From positions 124,001 through 188,000 of the forward strand of contig JAHLKF010000021.1 of NCBI GenBank assembly GCA_025558075.1: DNA of 64,000 bases. Direction: 5' to 3'. The notes under the pieces were generated by a model, which saw only the letters and a list, made by a program, of their open reading frames with translations, did not search any database and was not told where the DNA came from. The translations under genes were made by a program, and so were the position numbers. Origin of the DNA: Gaertneriomyces semiglobifer (taxonomy: Eukaryota > Chytridiomycota > Chytridiomycetes > Spizellomycetales > Spizellomycetaceae). This document shows positions 33,705 through 46,443 of this stretch, piece after piece (the stretch's first letter is position 1; every line of letters begins with the position of its first letter).

Positions 33705-33968
33705 ATGCGTACTGCACTCCTCCTCATTACCCTCCTCTCCCTCCTGGCCTTGGTCTTCGCCTCGCCTATTCCACAAGACCTCCCCATCGCCAACGGCGAC
33801 GACTCCCTTCCCGCCCGCTCTGACCCGGCCATCCCCAATGCCCAAACTCCAGACGATCCTATTGACGGAAACGTCATCGGTCAAGAAGTCGCCGTGGCCA
33901 GTAGCCAACCTGTCGTGAACGTCGAGCAAACTGGAGGCAACGATAACATTCCCGCTCGCTCTGGTTAA
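33705..33968 (+). CDS. Small secreted protein with two PARS motifs
   Basis: 87 aa from the ATG at 33705; the frame extends upstream without a good start, but the signal peptide begins exactly here. Residues 1-~19 are a textbook signal peptide (MRTALLLITLLSLLALVFAS) with a cut expected near Ala-Ser. The mature ~67 residues are acidic, Pro/Asn/Asp-rich and have no cysteine. Two similar blocks, GDDSLPARSD (about 32-41) and NDNIPARSG near the C-terminus, bracket a Val/Gln-rich middle. No family is recognised. It could be an effector-like or cell-surface peptide or a precursor cut near the repeats; none of this is shown. A TATA box lies upstream. Confidence 0.7.
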   Translation: MRTALLLITLLSLLALVFASPIPQDLPIANGDDSLPARSDPAIPNAQTPDDPIDGNVIGQEVAVASSQPVVNVEQTGGNDNIPARSG

Positions 33969-34980
33969 GTCAACCAAAGCAACGAACCAACCAACCACCA
34001 TCATCACCCGCCTTTATCCTTACCTATTTTGAGTGGCTGGAAACACTCTTTTGTTGTCTGGTCGCTTAGATCTAGAATACTTTTTTTTCCTTACTTGTAT
34101 AGTAATCATGCGTCTGTTTGTATATATAGCGTGATGAAATTCCACACATACTCTTGCTCCTGGTGATATGCTTTCCCAAATGAATCCATTTGTGAATTGA
34201 ATTGCATTTCGCCCAAAGCGCAATTTCAATTCAGGTGTTTCATCGATTCATCGATCTCGAACTTTCTCAGCATCCCTCGCGGTATGGATGTTCCACGCGA
34301 CGAGGTACTGAATTTGAACGTGGTTTGGTCAAGCATCAGCTCCTATTATATCGTCACCTTCAATTCATCTCAGCATACAATGCATGTGGATGACCCGTCA
34401 ACATACGATAGCTCTATCTGAAGTCCGCGCACGTCCTTGGCCTACCGCTCGCTCCAGATTCAATCCCACTCTCATGAATTTTAAAGCATCCATGTCCACG
34501 TTCCCACCCACACTCATATAATATTCGCATTTTCCCACGCTGCAGAAGCTCGTTTATCCATATGAACTCACTGTTCTTTGCATAGTCTTCTGATCAAGCC
34601 CGTACGGTGAGAAAAAACTCCTTTGGGCGCATTCACCACATACGTGTATACGTGTTGTCTTGACGTCTTTGTGGTTAGAACATATGGAAGAGGTTGGACA
34701 AGAAAGGTCGATCTCTCTGTAGCAGCGTGAATGCGGCAGCATGATTGCACGCAATGCTCAGACTTCAAAGTTTACAAAGAACGCGCGAATCGCAAAATGG
34801 GGGAATGTATTCAGCATGGGAAACACAGTTTTTTACAAACAAGGTATCATCCGACCTTGAAAGAAATCTCAGAACGCTAAATTTAAAACGCCCCCAAAGT
34901 AAGAAAACACGTCAACCCTACTCAACACATCCTCCATACAAAATAAGCCGCGCACCGAAACCTTGAACCTAACCCACGAC
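33969..34980. other. Convergent intergenic region
   Basis: About 1 kb between the ends of the small secreted-protein gene (plus) and CDC48 (minus). No ORF with support; A/T-rich tracts suitable for 3' ends. Confidence 0.4.
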
Positions 34981-37737
<2,757 letters not shown>

Positions 37738-38537
37738 TATGATGAATGCTGTACTAGTTGATGGCTTTGTAGATAGTGTACGCAATAAAATAAAGATATG
37801 TACTGTTGGTGAATGAGAATTGAGTGAGCTTTGAGATTAGTAAAGCAACGAGGCAAATGGTGGATGCGTCTTGATATACATACCAGAAGAGTCTGAACAC
37901 CCTCAGTCGTTGATGCGATTTAATACCGTTTGTTCACCGTCTCTTTGACGGTCTGTTTCCGTTACTGCAGTGTGTTTGCGAGAAGAAGAAGGCAAGTGCG
38001 AGTGTGAGTGTGTAATGCTTTGCAATTGCAGATCGCGCACTGAGGAAATAGCCGCGTCGACGTGGACAGATTCTGGACGTCCAGCGACGCAACGGACCCA
38101 ATTCAATTCACACACCCGCAAAGGAGGCTCACGGGAAACGCCAAGAACCGTTTACTAAGCGGAATGGAACGTTGTAGAAGGCATTGTCTGTCGGTAATTT
38201 ACACCAACTGCCTTGAAGCAAGATTACAAAAGTTGGTAAAGTCATGCGGGCTGTCCCAATTGACGGTGACGAGGTGCACAGTGCGCCCGTACAAAGGACG
38301 GGCCATTGAAATGAAAGTGAGTAAGGTTCTGTGACCATGGCTTCCGACCGTTTCATCTGCTTTTGGATCTGGTAAGGACATTATGGAGCATGAATCTCTA
38401 TTATGATAGCCTCGTTGGCTCCACTGGTTGCACTCAATATGAAGCCGTTTCTCTTTTTGATCTAAAGTTACAGTGCCAATACACATTTTTTTCCTACGCC
38501 CAAACTAATCATTTTCCTTTTCTCGTCATTATCTACA
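37738..38537. promoter_or_regulatory. Intergenic, promoter side of CDC48
   Basis: Some 800 bases between the CDC48 start and the end of the MGST3-type gene, both on the minus strand. No ORF is supported. Confidence 0.4.
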
Positions 38538-39120
38538 TCAAGCTGTGATCAACTCGTACGCAACCTTGACGGTAGCTCCCAACAATCCAAAGAACCCAAA
38601 GTATTGCAACCAGCCCCTCATCCTGTTTTGCGGGTTTCCGGTCCAGTAGCCGGTCGCGTAAAAGTATCGTCCAACCAGGAAGGTCATGCCAGCAACGGAC
38701 GCAAACAGCGGGTACTTGATCGCCGAAGCGGTGAAGAAGACGAGAAATCCAGGGTAGGTTTCAAGGGTATTCTGGTGCGCACGTTGGTAGCAGTTGTAGA
38801 TCTTCTTGGTAGGGTTCTTGTCGGCCTCAGCGCGATCAGCGTACACTACATTGCAGAAGAACGAAATATGAGTTTCAAACTAATACTTCCACAAGTTTGT
38901 GAATCACTTACGGTAAGGGTATGGAACATCGGCAACCTTGCGCATGCTTCCGGCCTTAAAACCGAGGTATTGCACCAGTATTACCGATGCGGCGGCAGTG
39001 GCGATGGCCTATCAAGGGAGAGAAAGAGACATTGTCAGCGCCTGCTCATTCTACGGCGAACTGCATTGCAATGCGAATACTCACGTAGCCATGTTCAGGG
39101 GTAAGCTCAATAGACACCAT
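38538..39120 (-). CDS. MGST3: Microsomal glutathione S-transferase 3-like (MAPEG family)
   Basis: Three exons on the minus strand, 39120-39085, 39008-38912 and 38845-38538 (441 nt, 146 aa), with consensus junctions (gtgagt/gatag, gtaagt/atgtag). Sequence begins MVSIELTPEHGY, followed by the first membrane helix (ATAAASVILVQYLGF). The second loop carries the MAPEG signature NCYQRAHQNTLE, with the Arg, Asn and Glu used for glutathione binding in the family. Three more hydrophobic helices follow (about 80-145). Length and helix count fit MGST3, a trimeric membrane enzyme of the ER and outer mitochondrial membrane that reduces lipid peroxides and conjugates leukotriene A4 in animals. In fungi the usual view is detoxification of lipid hydroperoxides. 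No C-terminal cysteine or ER retrieval signal is visible. Confidence 0.93.
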
Positions 39121-39605
39121 CTTGATTTTTTGTTCTCTCTGTTCGAATATCAATGCTGCCTGTGTGTTGGAGTGTGATCCCTTTTTAAAAGAGTGTGCCG
39201 ATCTCGACGCTGTTTTGTCATTGCAAATGACTGCCGTGCGTACAACGCATTACATGACTGTGCCATGCGGTTGGACATTTGCTCAACGCGTCTCCAGTGC
39301 ATTGCCAGACCGGTAGCACGGGAACTACTGTTCTACTTAGTAAAGAGGGCACTTGGGCGAGGTGCCATCTCGCCCTGCTCCTTACCAACGTGAAGTCTCT
39401 TATTGTGCATCTTCGGAAGTCAACTTCTTGTATATGTATTCGTATCGCTTCTCAAATCGCAGCTCTTCTTCCAGTGCTAGCAGTGATGTTCAGATTGCCT
39501 CGGTTTGTATATGTAGCGTTGTCTTCCATGTGCGTTTTTATTATACGTCTGTTCATCCCCCTCAAAGTCCTCCAAACGTGGCATTGATAAGTTGTACCAC
39601 GCTTG

Positions 39606-40796
39606 CTACAGGCTATTTACGACAATCAGTGCCCTCGAACCTGCTGCTTGGTGGTCTCGTGCAGTGTATAATAGCCCGTCGACCTTCAGTCTCGGGGGAT
39701 TAGTGTTCTGCACTCGACCTATCTCGCAAACGCAGCCCTCGGGGCACTGATTGTCGTAAATAACCCTCCATCCAGGCTCATATTTGGCCTGACCCTCGAC
39801 GGGCTTTATATGCTGCGTCGCTACATCAACGTCGTCGAGGACCACTTCATGGCCCTTCAATCCTTGGATGGAACCGTGCAACCGCTCTTTCCAATCAGGC
39901 AACTCGCCACAAAAGAGATGCCGTACTGATTGGACTGGACGAGCCGAGCGGCCCGTTTCGATGGTGAACCACCAGAGAGTTCCGCAAGAAGCACGTCTCG
40001 GCCTCGCTTGCCCACCGGGTTGGTCAATGGGACTGTATGTTGAGCTACCCATCCAGATGCCTGGGACTCCCAGCCTTTGATTTGCGATTGCCATGCACGA
40101 TCCTGTACTTGCAAGGCTAACTCTCGGCGCTGATCACGTTGACATGAGGAGGATCGAGAATCAACGACAGGAAAATGTGTGAGAAACTGTAAGAGAGGAG
40201 CGACAGATGCGTGATACACAAGTAGAGTACGACCAATGAGTGATGTGGCAAATACGAAAACAATTCACAAGCGTTTTACCTGGTTTTTGGCCTTTATAGC
40301 GTTGTCAAAGGAACGTTTAGCCTGAAAGCATTGGAGCACATGAACAGTTAGTGGAAGTAAGGCAACCAGAACCAGAAGCAACACCATCTTCATGCTCAAT
40401 GCCGCCGAGGCTCGGAAGAACACACACAAAGGACAGATATGACGCGGCCTTGGGCACATAATCACTCTGACTGGACAAGTGCCGCTGGCGCAATTAAGCC
40501 TCCAGAGACCTTGCCAGGGAACCCCACTTCCGACATTACTCGCTGAAGAGAAGGCCACCCCACCCGCTGCAAGCGAATGCACACCACGAACTCGCCAGAT
40601 GGCTGATCTTGAGTCAAAGATAACAAGCTCCACTTACCGAACGAGCTTGAGTGATGGCCTTGACCGTGGTCTTCCAGGTGTTTCGTCGGATAGCTTTATC
40701 GGTTGCATGCAGGGCATCGTGTAAGTCGTCCAGATGTTCCAAATACGAATCCCAGGTTGGGCAATCGGCCATCTCCTCGGTCACATTGGTGGTCAT
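39606..40796 (-). CDS. Unrecognised gene with an apparent frame break
   Basis: Minus strand. Exon 1 40796-40638 (53 codons, donor gtaagt) and a tiny exon 2 40321-40280 (14 codons, acceptor ctttcag, donor gtaaaa) join in phase to exon 3 starting after ctcttacag near 40198. Exon 3 reads sensibly (RDQRRELALQVQDRAW, WVAQHTVPLTNPVGKRG) to about 39925, where that frame meets a stop at 39857. A second frame then reads equally well to a stop at 39606 (ELPDWKERLHGSIQGL, EPGWRVIYDNQCPEGCVCEIG). Either an unseen intron, a base error or a true frameshift lies near 39900-39960. Exons 1-2 predict a polar helical protein; the tail has Cys and Trp. No family recognised; product probably ~250-270 aa. Confidence 0.5.
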
Positions 40797-42078
40797 GGCT
40801 GATGCTACTGGTTTATGGCACACTGTATATATATATGTACTAGTAGTGAGGTGGTGGTGGGAGAAACAGGTTTTATAGGGGAGGAGGACGTGAAGATGGC
40901 TGTGCCATCGCAATTTAACTGGAGTTGGGGCGAAGTGACGCGTCCGGGTAGGGGTGGCCCAGTCATCGCCTTCCAAGAGGGATCTACTGTTGTGCAGGGG
41001 GAACTACTGTCCTGATTTTGAAGCGGGATCGGCGCTGGTACGCTCGATACGCTGCAGCCGTGCATGCTGCCCAGCAGGAGTCTGCGTTCTGCTCCTGTCA
41101 GCATATGCAACGGGCATAGATCACATCCGATTAGTTAAGACAAGAATCGTTTTCTTTTAATAGGACAACCGTCAATCTAACTGACGGAGCTGAAGTAAGT
41201 GGATTGTCAGTAACTTACAGTCAGTGGTGAATGTGGGCGCTTTGGCAACCCAAATATGATTAAATAAGCAATATTACATAACACAATTACATAACCTTAC
41301 TTACATAATCGTCGGAGAGTTTTGGGGGGGGGTGTCACGCGACGGGGCGCGCGGGGTGTGTGGAATGAATGACAATGACTTGTGTGCACTGAGCAGAATG
41401 TTATGTTTTTGTTGTGGGACCGATTGCATGCATCGTATGCCGGTGAATTGACCCAGCCACAGAATGGCTGATCACATCGACTGTTTAACAAGAATTAAGA
41501 CCCTTGGATAGTTATTATGTTCAAATTCAATTGATCAACACAACCCCCGTCCGCGCCGCCCAGTCAAAGTCATTCAGATTCACAGACTCATATCACACGA
41601 CACAACACACGCAACTTACTCCGAGTAACTTGTGTGTGATTCATTCGCGGGAAGTCAAGTTCCGTTTAGTCACGCTGAATGCGTATGCGGAAACAGGGGA
41701 GGCGGTCAATGCAACAACAGTTAACAGCCAGATGGTATATAATATATACGCAGCTCCCATCGGTGGATGGAGTAGGTTCATATTGCAGTCCTGTCCTTCC
41801 ATTCCTTAGCTCGTAATTCTTGCACATTCGATTCACTTTGCAATCAGCATTAGCATAGCTTTGTTCTGTTTCCCCCGCGTATCGGTCCAGCAAACGTATC
41901 ATATATATAGCAGGTGCAAGGGCTTGTTTCGAACGCCACGGGCATAGGCATCTCTCCCCAAAAGGAATATTCTTGGTTCTATATGCATCTCCTGTTCTCC
42001 AGCGACGTCTGTTCTTTCATCCACTTCTCAGCTGCTACCCCTGTGGAAGTGCGCCGATTAACTCGATAAACTGTCAAG
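40797..42078. other. Divergent intergenic region
   Basis: About 1.3 kb between the divergent frame-broken gene (minus) and the F-box gene (plus). It contains a TATA-like run near 40828-40840 before the minus-strand gene. No ORF is supported. Confidence 0.4.
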
Positions 42079-42150
42079 GTAAGGATGGCGACTACGATAA
42101 TGCCATCAGGCTATGTGCTCCGATAACTGACTATATTTACGGCTTATCAG
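42079..42150 (+). other. Probable 5' UTR intron of the F-box gene
   Basis: Donor aag|gtaagg at 42079 and acceptor cttatcag ending at 42150 bound a 72-base interval, the usual intron length here. The acceptor lies directly before the ATG of the F-box gene, so splicing would join a non-coding leader to the start codon. Confidence 0.5.
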
Positions 42151-43698
42151 ATGGACATGAACGCCCCCTATGTTGCTATTCCTTCCCACAACCCCAACTC
42201 GTTTCTCCGCATCGCCCTTCCCCCGTCGTGGCCCATCACCGCCAAGCGAGAGTGCGATGACCATGTCGACGACGACGACGAAGGTTACGGATCCTGGTCC
42301 GACAGGAACCACCAGCATCCCTGGTATCACACTCAATCGCATGCCGGCAGGAAACCTAAATCACAGAGCATCATCATTGCGCATCTCATTCCCGAGCTTT
42401 TGTGCATGATCATGAAAAGGGCGGATCGCGAGGACCTTTTATCCCATCAAGCGACCTTGTACAATGCGGCTTTGGTGAACCGCCATTGGAACGTTGTCAT
42501 CGCCCCTCTACTCTACTCCAAACCTGTCATCACAAGCTTTCACGCGTTTCGTCTCTTCACGGGTACATTGGCTTTACCCAACTTGATTCACGGAGATGAT
42601 ATCCGCGTCCTTGACCTCACCCAACTCCGGCTTCAAACGCCCACTCACACCTCCTTGTTGACCTTGATCAGCGAAAAGTGCCATTCTATCCACACCCTGA
42701 AATTGTGGATTGAATCCTTTGATATCCTCACCATCCAGCACCTTGTTTCCACGTCGCCCATCACCTCCCTCACACTGCTCGGACACATCGGTCGTTGGGC
42801 ACCAGAAACATCGCTCCTCGCGCTCCGCAAGCGCATCGCCCAACTCAGGTATCTCCACATCGACGTCGGTTTCGATGGCGATGCATTCCGTTTCCGTCTC
42901 GCCTCTCTGGTCTCAAAATCCGTTTCTCCCTCCCTCGCCTACCTCCGCTGCTCCGGCATCGAACAAACCGATATTCCCACGCTCATTGATCGGGCACCCA
43001 ATCTGTCGCGTGGCATCTTTACTTGGAGCAGTTTCACTCCACAAACTTTGTCACACATGTCCAAATGGCGTCTTCAAACCCTTGATCTTCGTGGATGCCT
43101 GGCTGCGGTGACACCTCACGTTCTCACCACCCTTCTCACCACGTGCCCCCTGTCGTCCCTCGATATCTCGTTCACATCCACCTCCTTGGACGAATCCACC
43201 CTCTTTGCGTCACTCATCGCTCAGCATGGCAAAAACCTCAACCACCTCTTCATCGCAGGGTGGACGAACCTCCCTGCCACAGCCCTTCACAATTTGATTC
43301 CAGCGTTACGAAACATCCAGACACTCTCGCTCGCATGGATCCCGGCGGTGTCGGCTTGTACACTCGACCTGCTCGCCCGCCATTGCCCGCGCCTGCAACG
43401 CCTCGACATCCGAGGTGCGCGGCTGTGCGAAGATGCCCTTCGCACGTTTCTTCTGCGAACGCCGGGTATGGAGATATTAAAGGTTGCCCATGGGAGTGAG
43501 ATCTTGACCGATGATACAATGGCGGAAATGGATTTGACCATTGAAGGGGAGGAAGGAGATGAGGTGATGCCCGCTGGTTCTGCGGAGAATGCTACACATA
43601 CTGGATCAGGTATGCCAAGTGTCGCGTTTTTGGAGTGGTTGAAGAAGGAATATCGGAGTGCGGAGATGATTGGGATTGAAGATGAGGATGAAGCCTGA
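42151..43698 (+). CDS. F-box / leucine-rich-repeat protein
   Basis: Single coding exon of 515 aa from the ATG at 42151. Residues ~76-125 form an F-box-like motif (HLIPELLCMIMKRADREDLL...AALVNRHWNVVIAPLLY), the Skp1-binding element of SCF ubiquitin ligases. Residues ~145-460 contain repeating leucine-rich units of the cysteine-containing or RNI type (LRVLDLTQLRL-like, LQTLDLRGCLAAVT, LSSLDISFTS, LNHLFIAGWTNLP, LQRLDIRGARLCEDAL). The N-terminus is Asp/His-rich and the C-terminus acidic. By family this is a substrate receptor that brings a target to the SCF complex; the target is unknown. GC-rich codons match the other housekeeping genes here. Confidence 0.85.
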   Translation: MDMNAPYVAIPSHNPNSFLRIALPPSWPITAKRECDDHVDDDDEGYGSWSDRNHQHPWYHTQSHAGRKPKSQSIIIAHLIPELLCMIMKRADREDLLSHQATLYNAALVNRHWNVVIAPLLYSKPVITSFHAFRLFTGTLALPNLIHGDDIRVLDLTQLRLQTPTHTSLLTLISEKCHSIHTLKLWIESFDILTIQHLVSTSPITSLTLLGHIGRWAPETSLLALRKRIAQLRYLHIDVGFDGDAFRFRLASLVSKSVSPSLAYLRCSGIEQTDIPTLIDRAPNLSRGIFTWSSFTPQTLSHMSKWRLQTLDLRGCLAAVTPHVLTTLLTTCPLSSLDISFTSTSLDESTLFASLIAQHGKNLNHLFIAGWTNLPATALHNLIPALRNIQTLSLAWIPAVSACTLDLLARHCPRLQRLDIRGARLCEDALRTFLLRTPGMEILKVAHGSEILTDDTMAEMDLTIEGEEGDEVMPAGSAENATHTGSGMPSVAFLEWLKKEYRSAEMIGIEDEDEA

Positions 43699-44108
43699 AA
43701 CTCGCCAGAAGAATGCCAGATCTGTGGATAGATGGGAAAACTACCCGCAAAAGATTAAGCATCTTGTGCGTTGGAAGGGCACGGCGATGATTCGCATCGG
43801 GCATGTCATTTTGTTCGTTTTGTACATACAACCGTTTTTGGAAATTGAAACACAAAGTATACCATTTCCTTTTTGTACGAAGTTGCCCTGATTTGTGGCG
43901 GCTGGTTCGGTCCTTGGTCCTGCATGCATAGGTTTGCCTGTCGGTCTAGAGTTGCGAGGTACCGTACTTATCCACATGAATCAAATTACTTGATATATAC
44001 TCTGGCTGCTCTATGCATCTAGTCTGACTCTACATAACCTAATGGACCATTGGAACGCAAAATCTTGCCTTCTACTTTATCCTCCTTCCACCTGTTACGA
44101 CGCAGTTA
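43699..44108. other. Convergent intergenic region
   Basis: Some 400 bases between the 3' ends of the F-box gene and the CPxC-module gene; no ORF is supported. Confidence 0.4.
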
Positions 44109-45631
44109 TTATTTCTTGACGCCAACTCCTCCACATGTTTTACAATCCAAGCAAAAGAAACATCTCAACCCGTCCGGCGCATCGTGTGCTGGGGCAGTCT
44201 CCGGGTGAACAAATCCCCTTGCTAAAACACGGAGACAAAAACCCAGATTAACGCCACGTCTAAAAACTAAACACCTCTCACAAACAAAGCGTTTCTTTTT
44301 TTTACTTACTCGCACAATCACTGCAGTGTTCGCTTCCAACCACCGTGCATTTGCCTCCACAGCCCCTGCACACGACACAGTACCGACATTTCGGAGGTTT
44401 CGCGCATTTCGTGTCGGTGGTGTGTACGGTGCCGACTCCTTTACACCGGGGACACGTCGTGCGAGGGGATAATGACTCGTCACTTATACTTGGTCTTGGT
44501 GATTGGATGGGAGAGGGAGATGTACGGCCGGCGATCATGTCTTTGGGTGGGACGGGTGGGAACGCGGGAGGTGGGGGTGGTAGGCCGACCATCCCTCCTG
44601 GGACAGGCATACCAAACGGTAGAAGAGGCGGCATCCCTGGCATCCCTGGTATCTGCATTGGCATTCCGGGCATGGGTAACGGCATACCTGGCATCTGCAT
44701 CGGCATACCGGGAATTGATAACGGCGGTGGGGGCGTGGGCATACCTGGAACCCCACTCATACCATTCACGCCCCCTGCACCCATCATCCCCATTATCTGC
44801 ATCTGCCACATCTGTTGCTGCTGCTGCATCATCACCCGTGCCCTCATCTGTCGCTCCTTCATCTCTCGCTCTCTCACCTCCTTCGCCCTCCTCTCCGCCA
44901 GCTCTCGCCGTTTTCGATCCTCCTCCTCCCGCATCCGCGCGATATCCAGTACGCATGTGCCCGCGCATTGGGGACATTCGACACATAATGTGCATCGGAT
45001 ATCGGGGGATCCGTAATGCTCCTGTCGCAGATCCATCCGAGGAGGCAGAGTGCTATTACCGGGCCCGGTAGCGGTCGTGTCTGGGATCGGAGCAGAGGGG
45101 GAAGCGGTCTTGCGCTTGCGATGCACGAATCCTCGCGCGTGACATCGTGGACAGGATAGCTTTCCAATCACGATTCCAGACCCTTCACAAACTAAAAAAT
45201 GTAACAGGAACCACAAAAAGATCAGTTAATTGTTTTGGCTGGGTTTGGGTTGTCCCATTTAAATCATATTCATAAATCATATCCCGCTTTCCTTCCTAAT
45301 CATCGGAAACCCCACAGAAAACTTACCTCTACAATCATCACATCGTTTACACCGCACATACACTTCCTTCTTATCATGTTTCTCATGTGTGGCATGCAAG
45401 AATCCATACCCTACGAAAAAAATCCGAATTCGGTCAACGATACATTTCTCAAACTAAATTTTTGGCTTTCGCACATCCCCACATACCATGACACTTTGGA
45501 CAGGCCTGTCGCGCATTCATATCCGCAAGCTGCTTCCACTCTGCCAGTGACGTCGTTTGGGGCTTGTCATCTTTTCGAGTATTGGGCAGTGATGGCTTGT
45601 GGGTTTTGGGCTTTGGGTACGGGTTCGGCAT
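44109..45631 (-). CDS. Repeated CPxCxGxGxxH zinc-module protein
   Basis: Four exons on the minus strand, 45631-45487, 45410-45327, 45191-44310 and 44221-44109 (1224 nt, 407 aa); all three introns are phase 1. Four cysteine modules are visible: CPKCHGYGFLH then CKRCDDCRG; CPRCHARGFVH then CTLCVECPQCAGTC; CPRCKGVGTVH then CRYCVVCRGCGGKC; and CSDCATRGFVH then CFFCLDCKTCGG. Each resembles the CxxCxGxG zinc unit of DnaJ proteins. Between modules 2 and 3 are a charged coiled-coil-like helix (RMREEEDRKRRELAERRAKE), a Met/Gln run and a Met/Pro/Gly repeat built on PGMPMQM. Similar short-module proteins occur in Mucoromycota and chytrids as unnamed zinc-ribbon proteins. Zinc binding is a safe inference; the function is not known. 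A tRNA-Ser gene lies 177 bases upstream. Confidence 0.82.
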
Positions 45632-45807
45632 TGTCTCTCCTACGGCACCCGTTATAAACAGGTGGGCCGGATCCTCTCGATCAGTAAGGCTAAACCTTCG
45701 TTGGTTCCTCCTTTCTGAAATCTTTTTGGTTTTCGCGCAAAGACCACTGACACATCGGGTTAAAAGGGGTTATTGATAGGAGGTGAACGGTTCAAACAAA
45801 AATAAAG

Positions 45808-45889
45808 CGACGCGAGGAGGATTTGAACCTCCGCGGGCAGAGCCCAATAGATTTCTAGTCTATCGCCTTAACCACTCGGCCATCGCGTC
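45808..45889 (-). tRNA. tRNA-Ser(AGA), copy 2
   Basis: On the minus strand the 82 bases are identical to copy 1 at 25914-25995: the same acceptor stem, AGA anticodon loop, long variable arm and box B. A five-T run follows the 3' end (45802-45798 on the minus strand). Flanking DNA differs between the copies, so this is gene conversion or strong selection rather than a recent large duplication. Confidence 0.96.
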
Positions 45890-46443
45890 CTGCTCATTCA
45901 TTTATGTACGAGTGAAAGCTTATCACCACTACTACGATCAACGTCGTGTAGATCTAGATTATAAGTTACAGAGTTACAGAGTTCGGAGGAGACACCATCT
46001 TATCATCTGGATGTTTCTACAGGGGCATTCTGTGGTTTGCAAGGTCAACATCATGAACGAACCATGATCGTATTCGATCAAGAAGATGCTTGATCTTGAA
46101 CGTATTCGTTTGAGTGTTGATGTTTGAGAAGTATGACTACCTAGATCCATTATCTCGAGGTGCCGGAGGTGTTCACGTTTGACAAAGTTGGAGTCAGCAC
46201 AGGTAGAGGCTTGCGCCAAGCTGCGCAAACTAAGGTAAGGCTTGACCGCAACCTTCAACTCCATCGGAGGCTGACTCTTTTGCGCAGAAAAAAATTGCTT
46301 GCTCAGTTCGACCACACCATGGAGCCCCACATAAAAGAACCATCACTGTCTCGACGAACCCACCATACGGAGCATCTTTGCTAGCTCAAACCAAACGCAC
46401 GCTCAGTACGTACCCGACTTGGTTCTTACTTTGAACAACCAAC
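45890..46443. other. Intergenic, no feature seen
   Basis: Roughly 550 bases between the tRNA and the PQQ-like gene. No ORF is supported; it should hold the promoter of the PQQ-like gene. Confidence 0.4.

Noticed and set aside
44345..45071. Plus-strand frames rich in Gly-Ile-Pro repeats
   Set aside because: They are the reverse reading of the Met/Pro/Gly repeat of the zinc-module protein.
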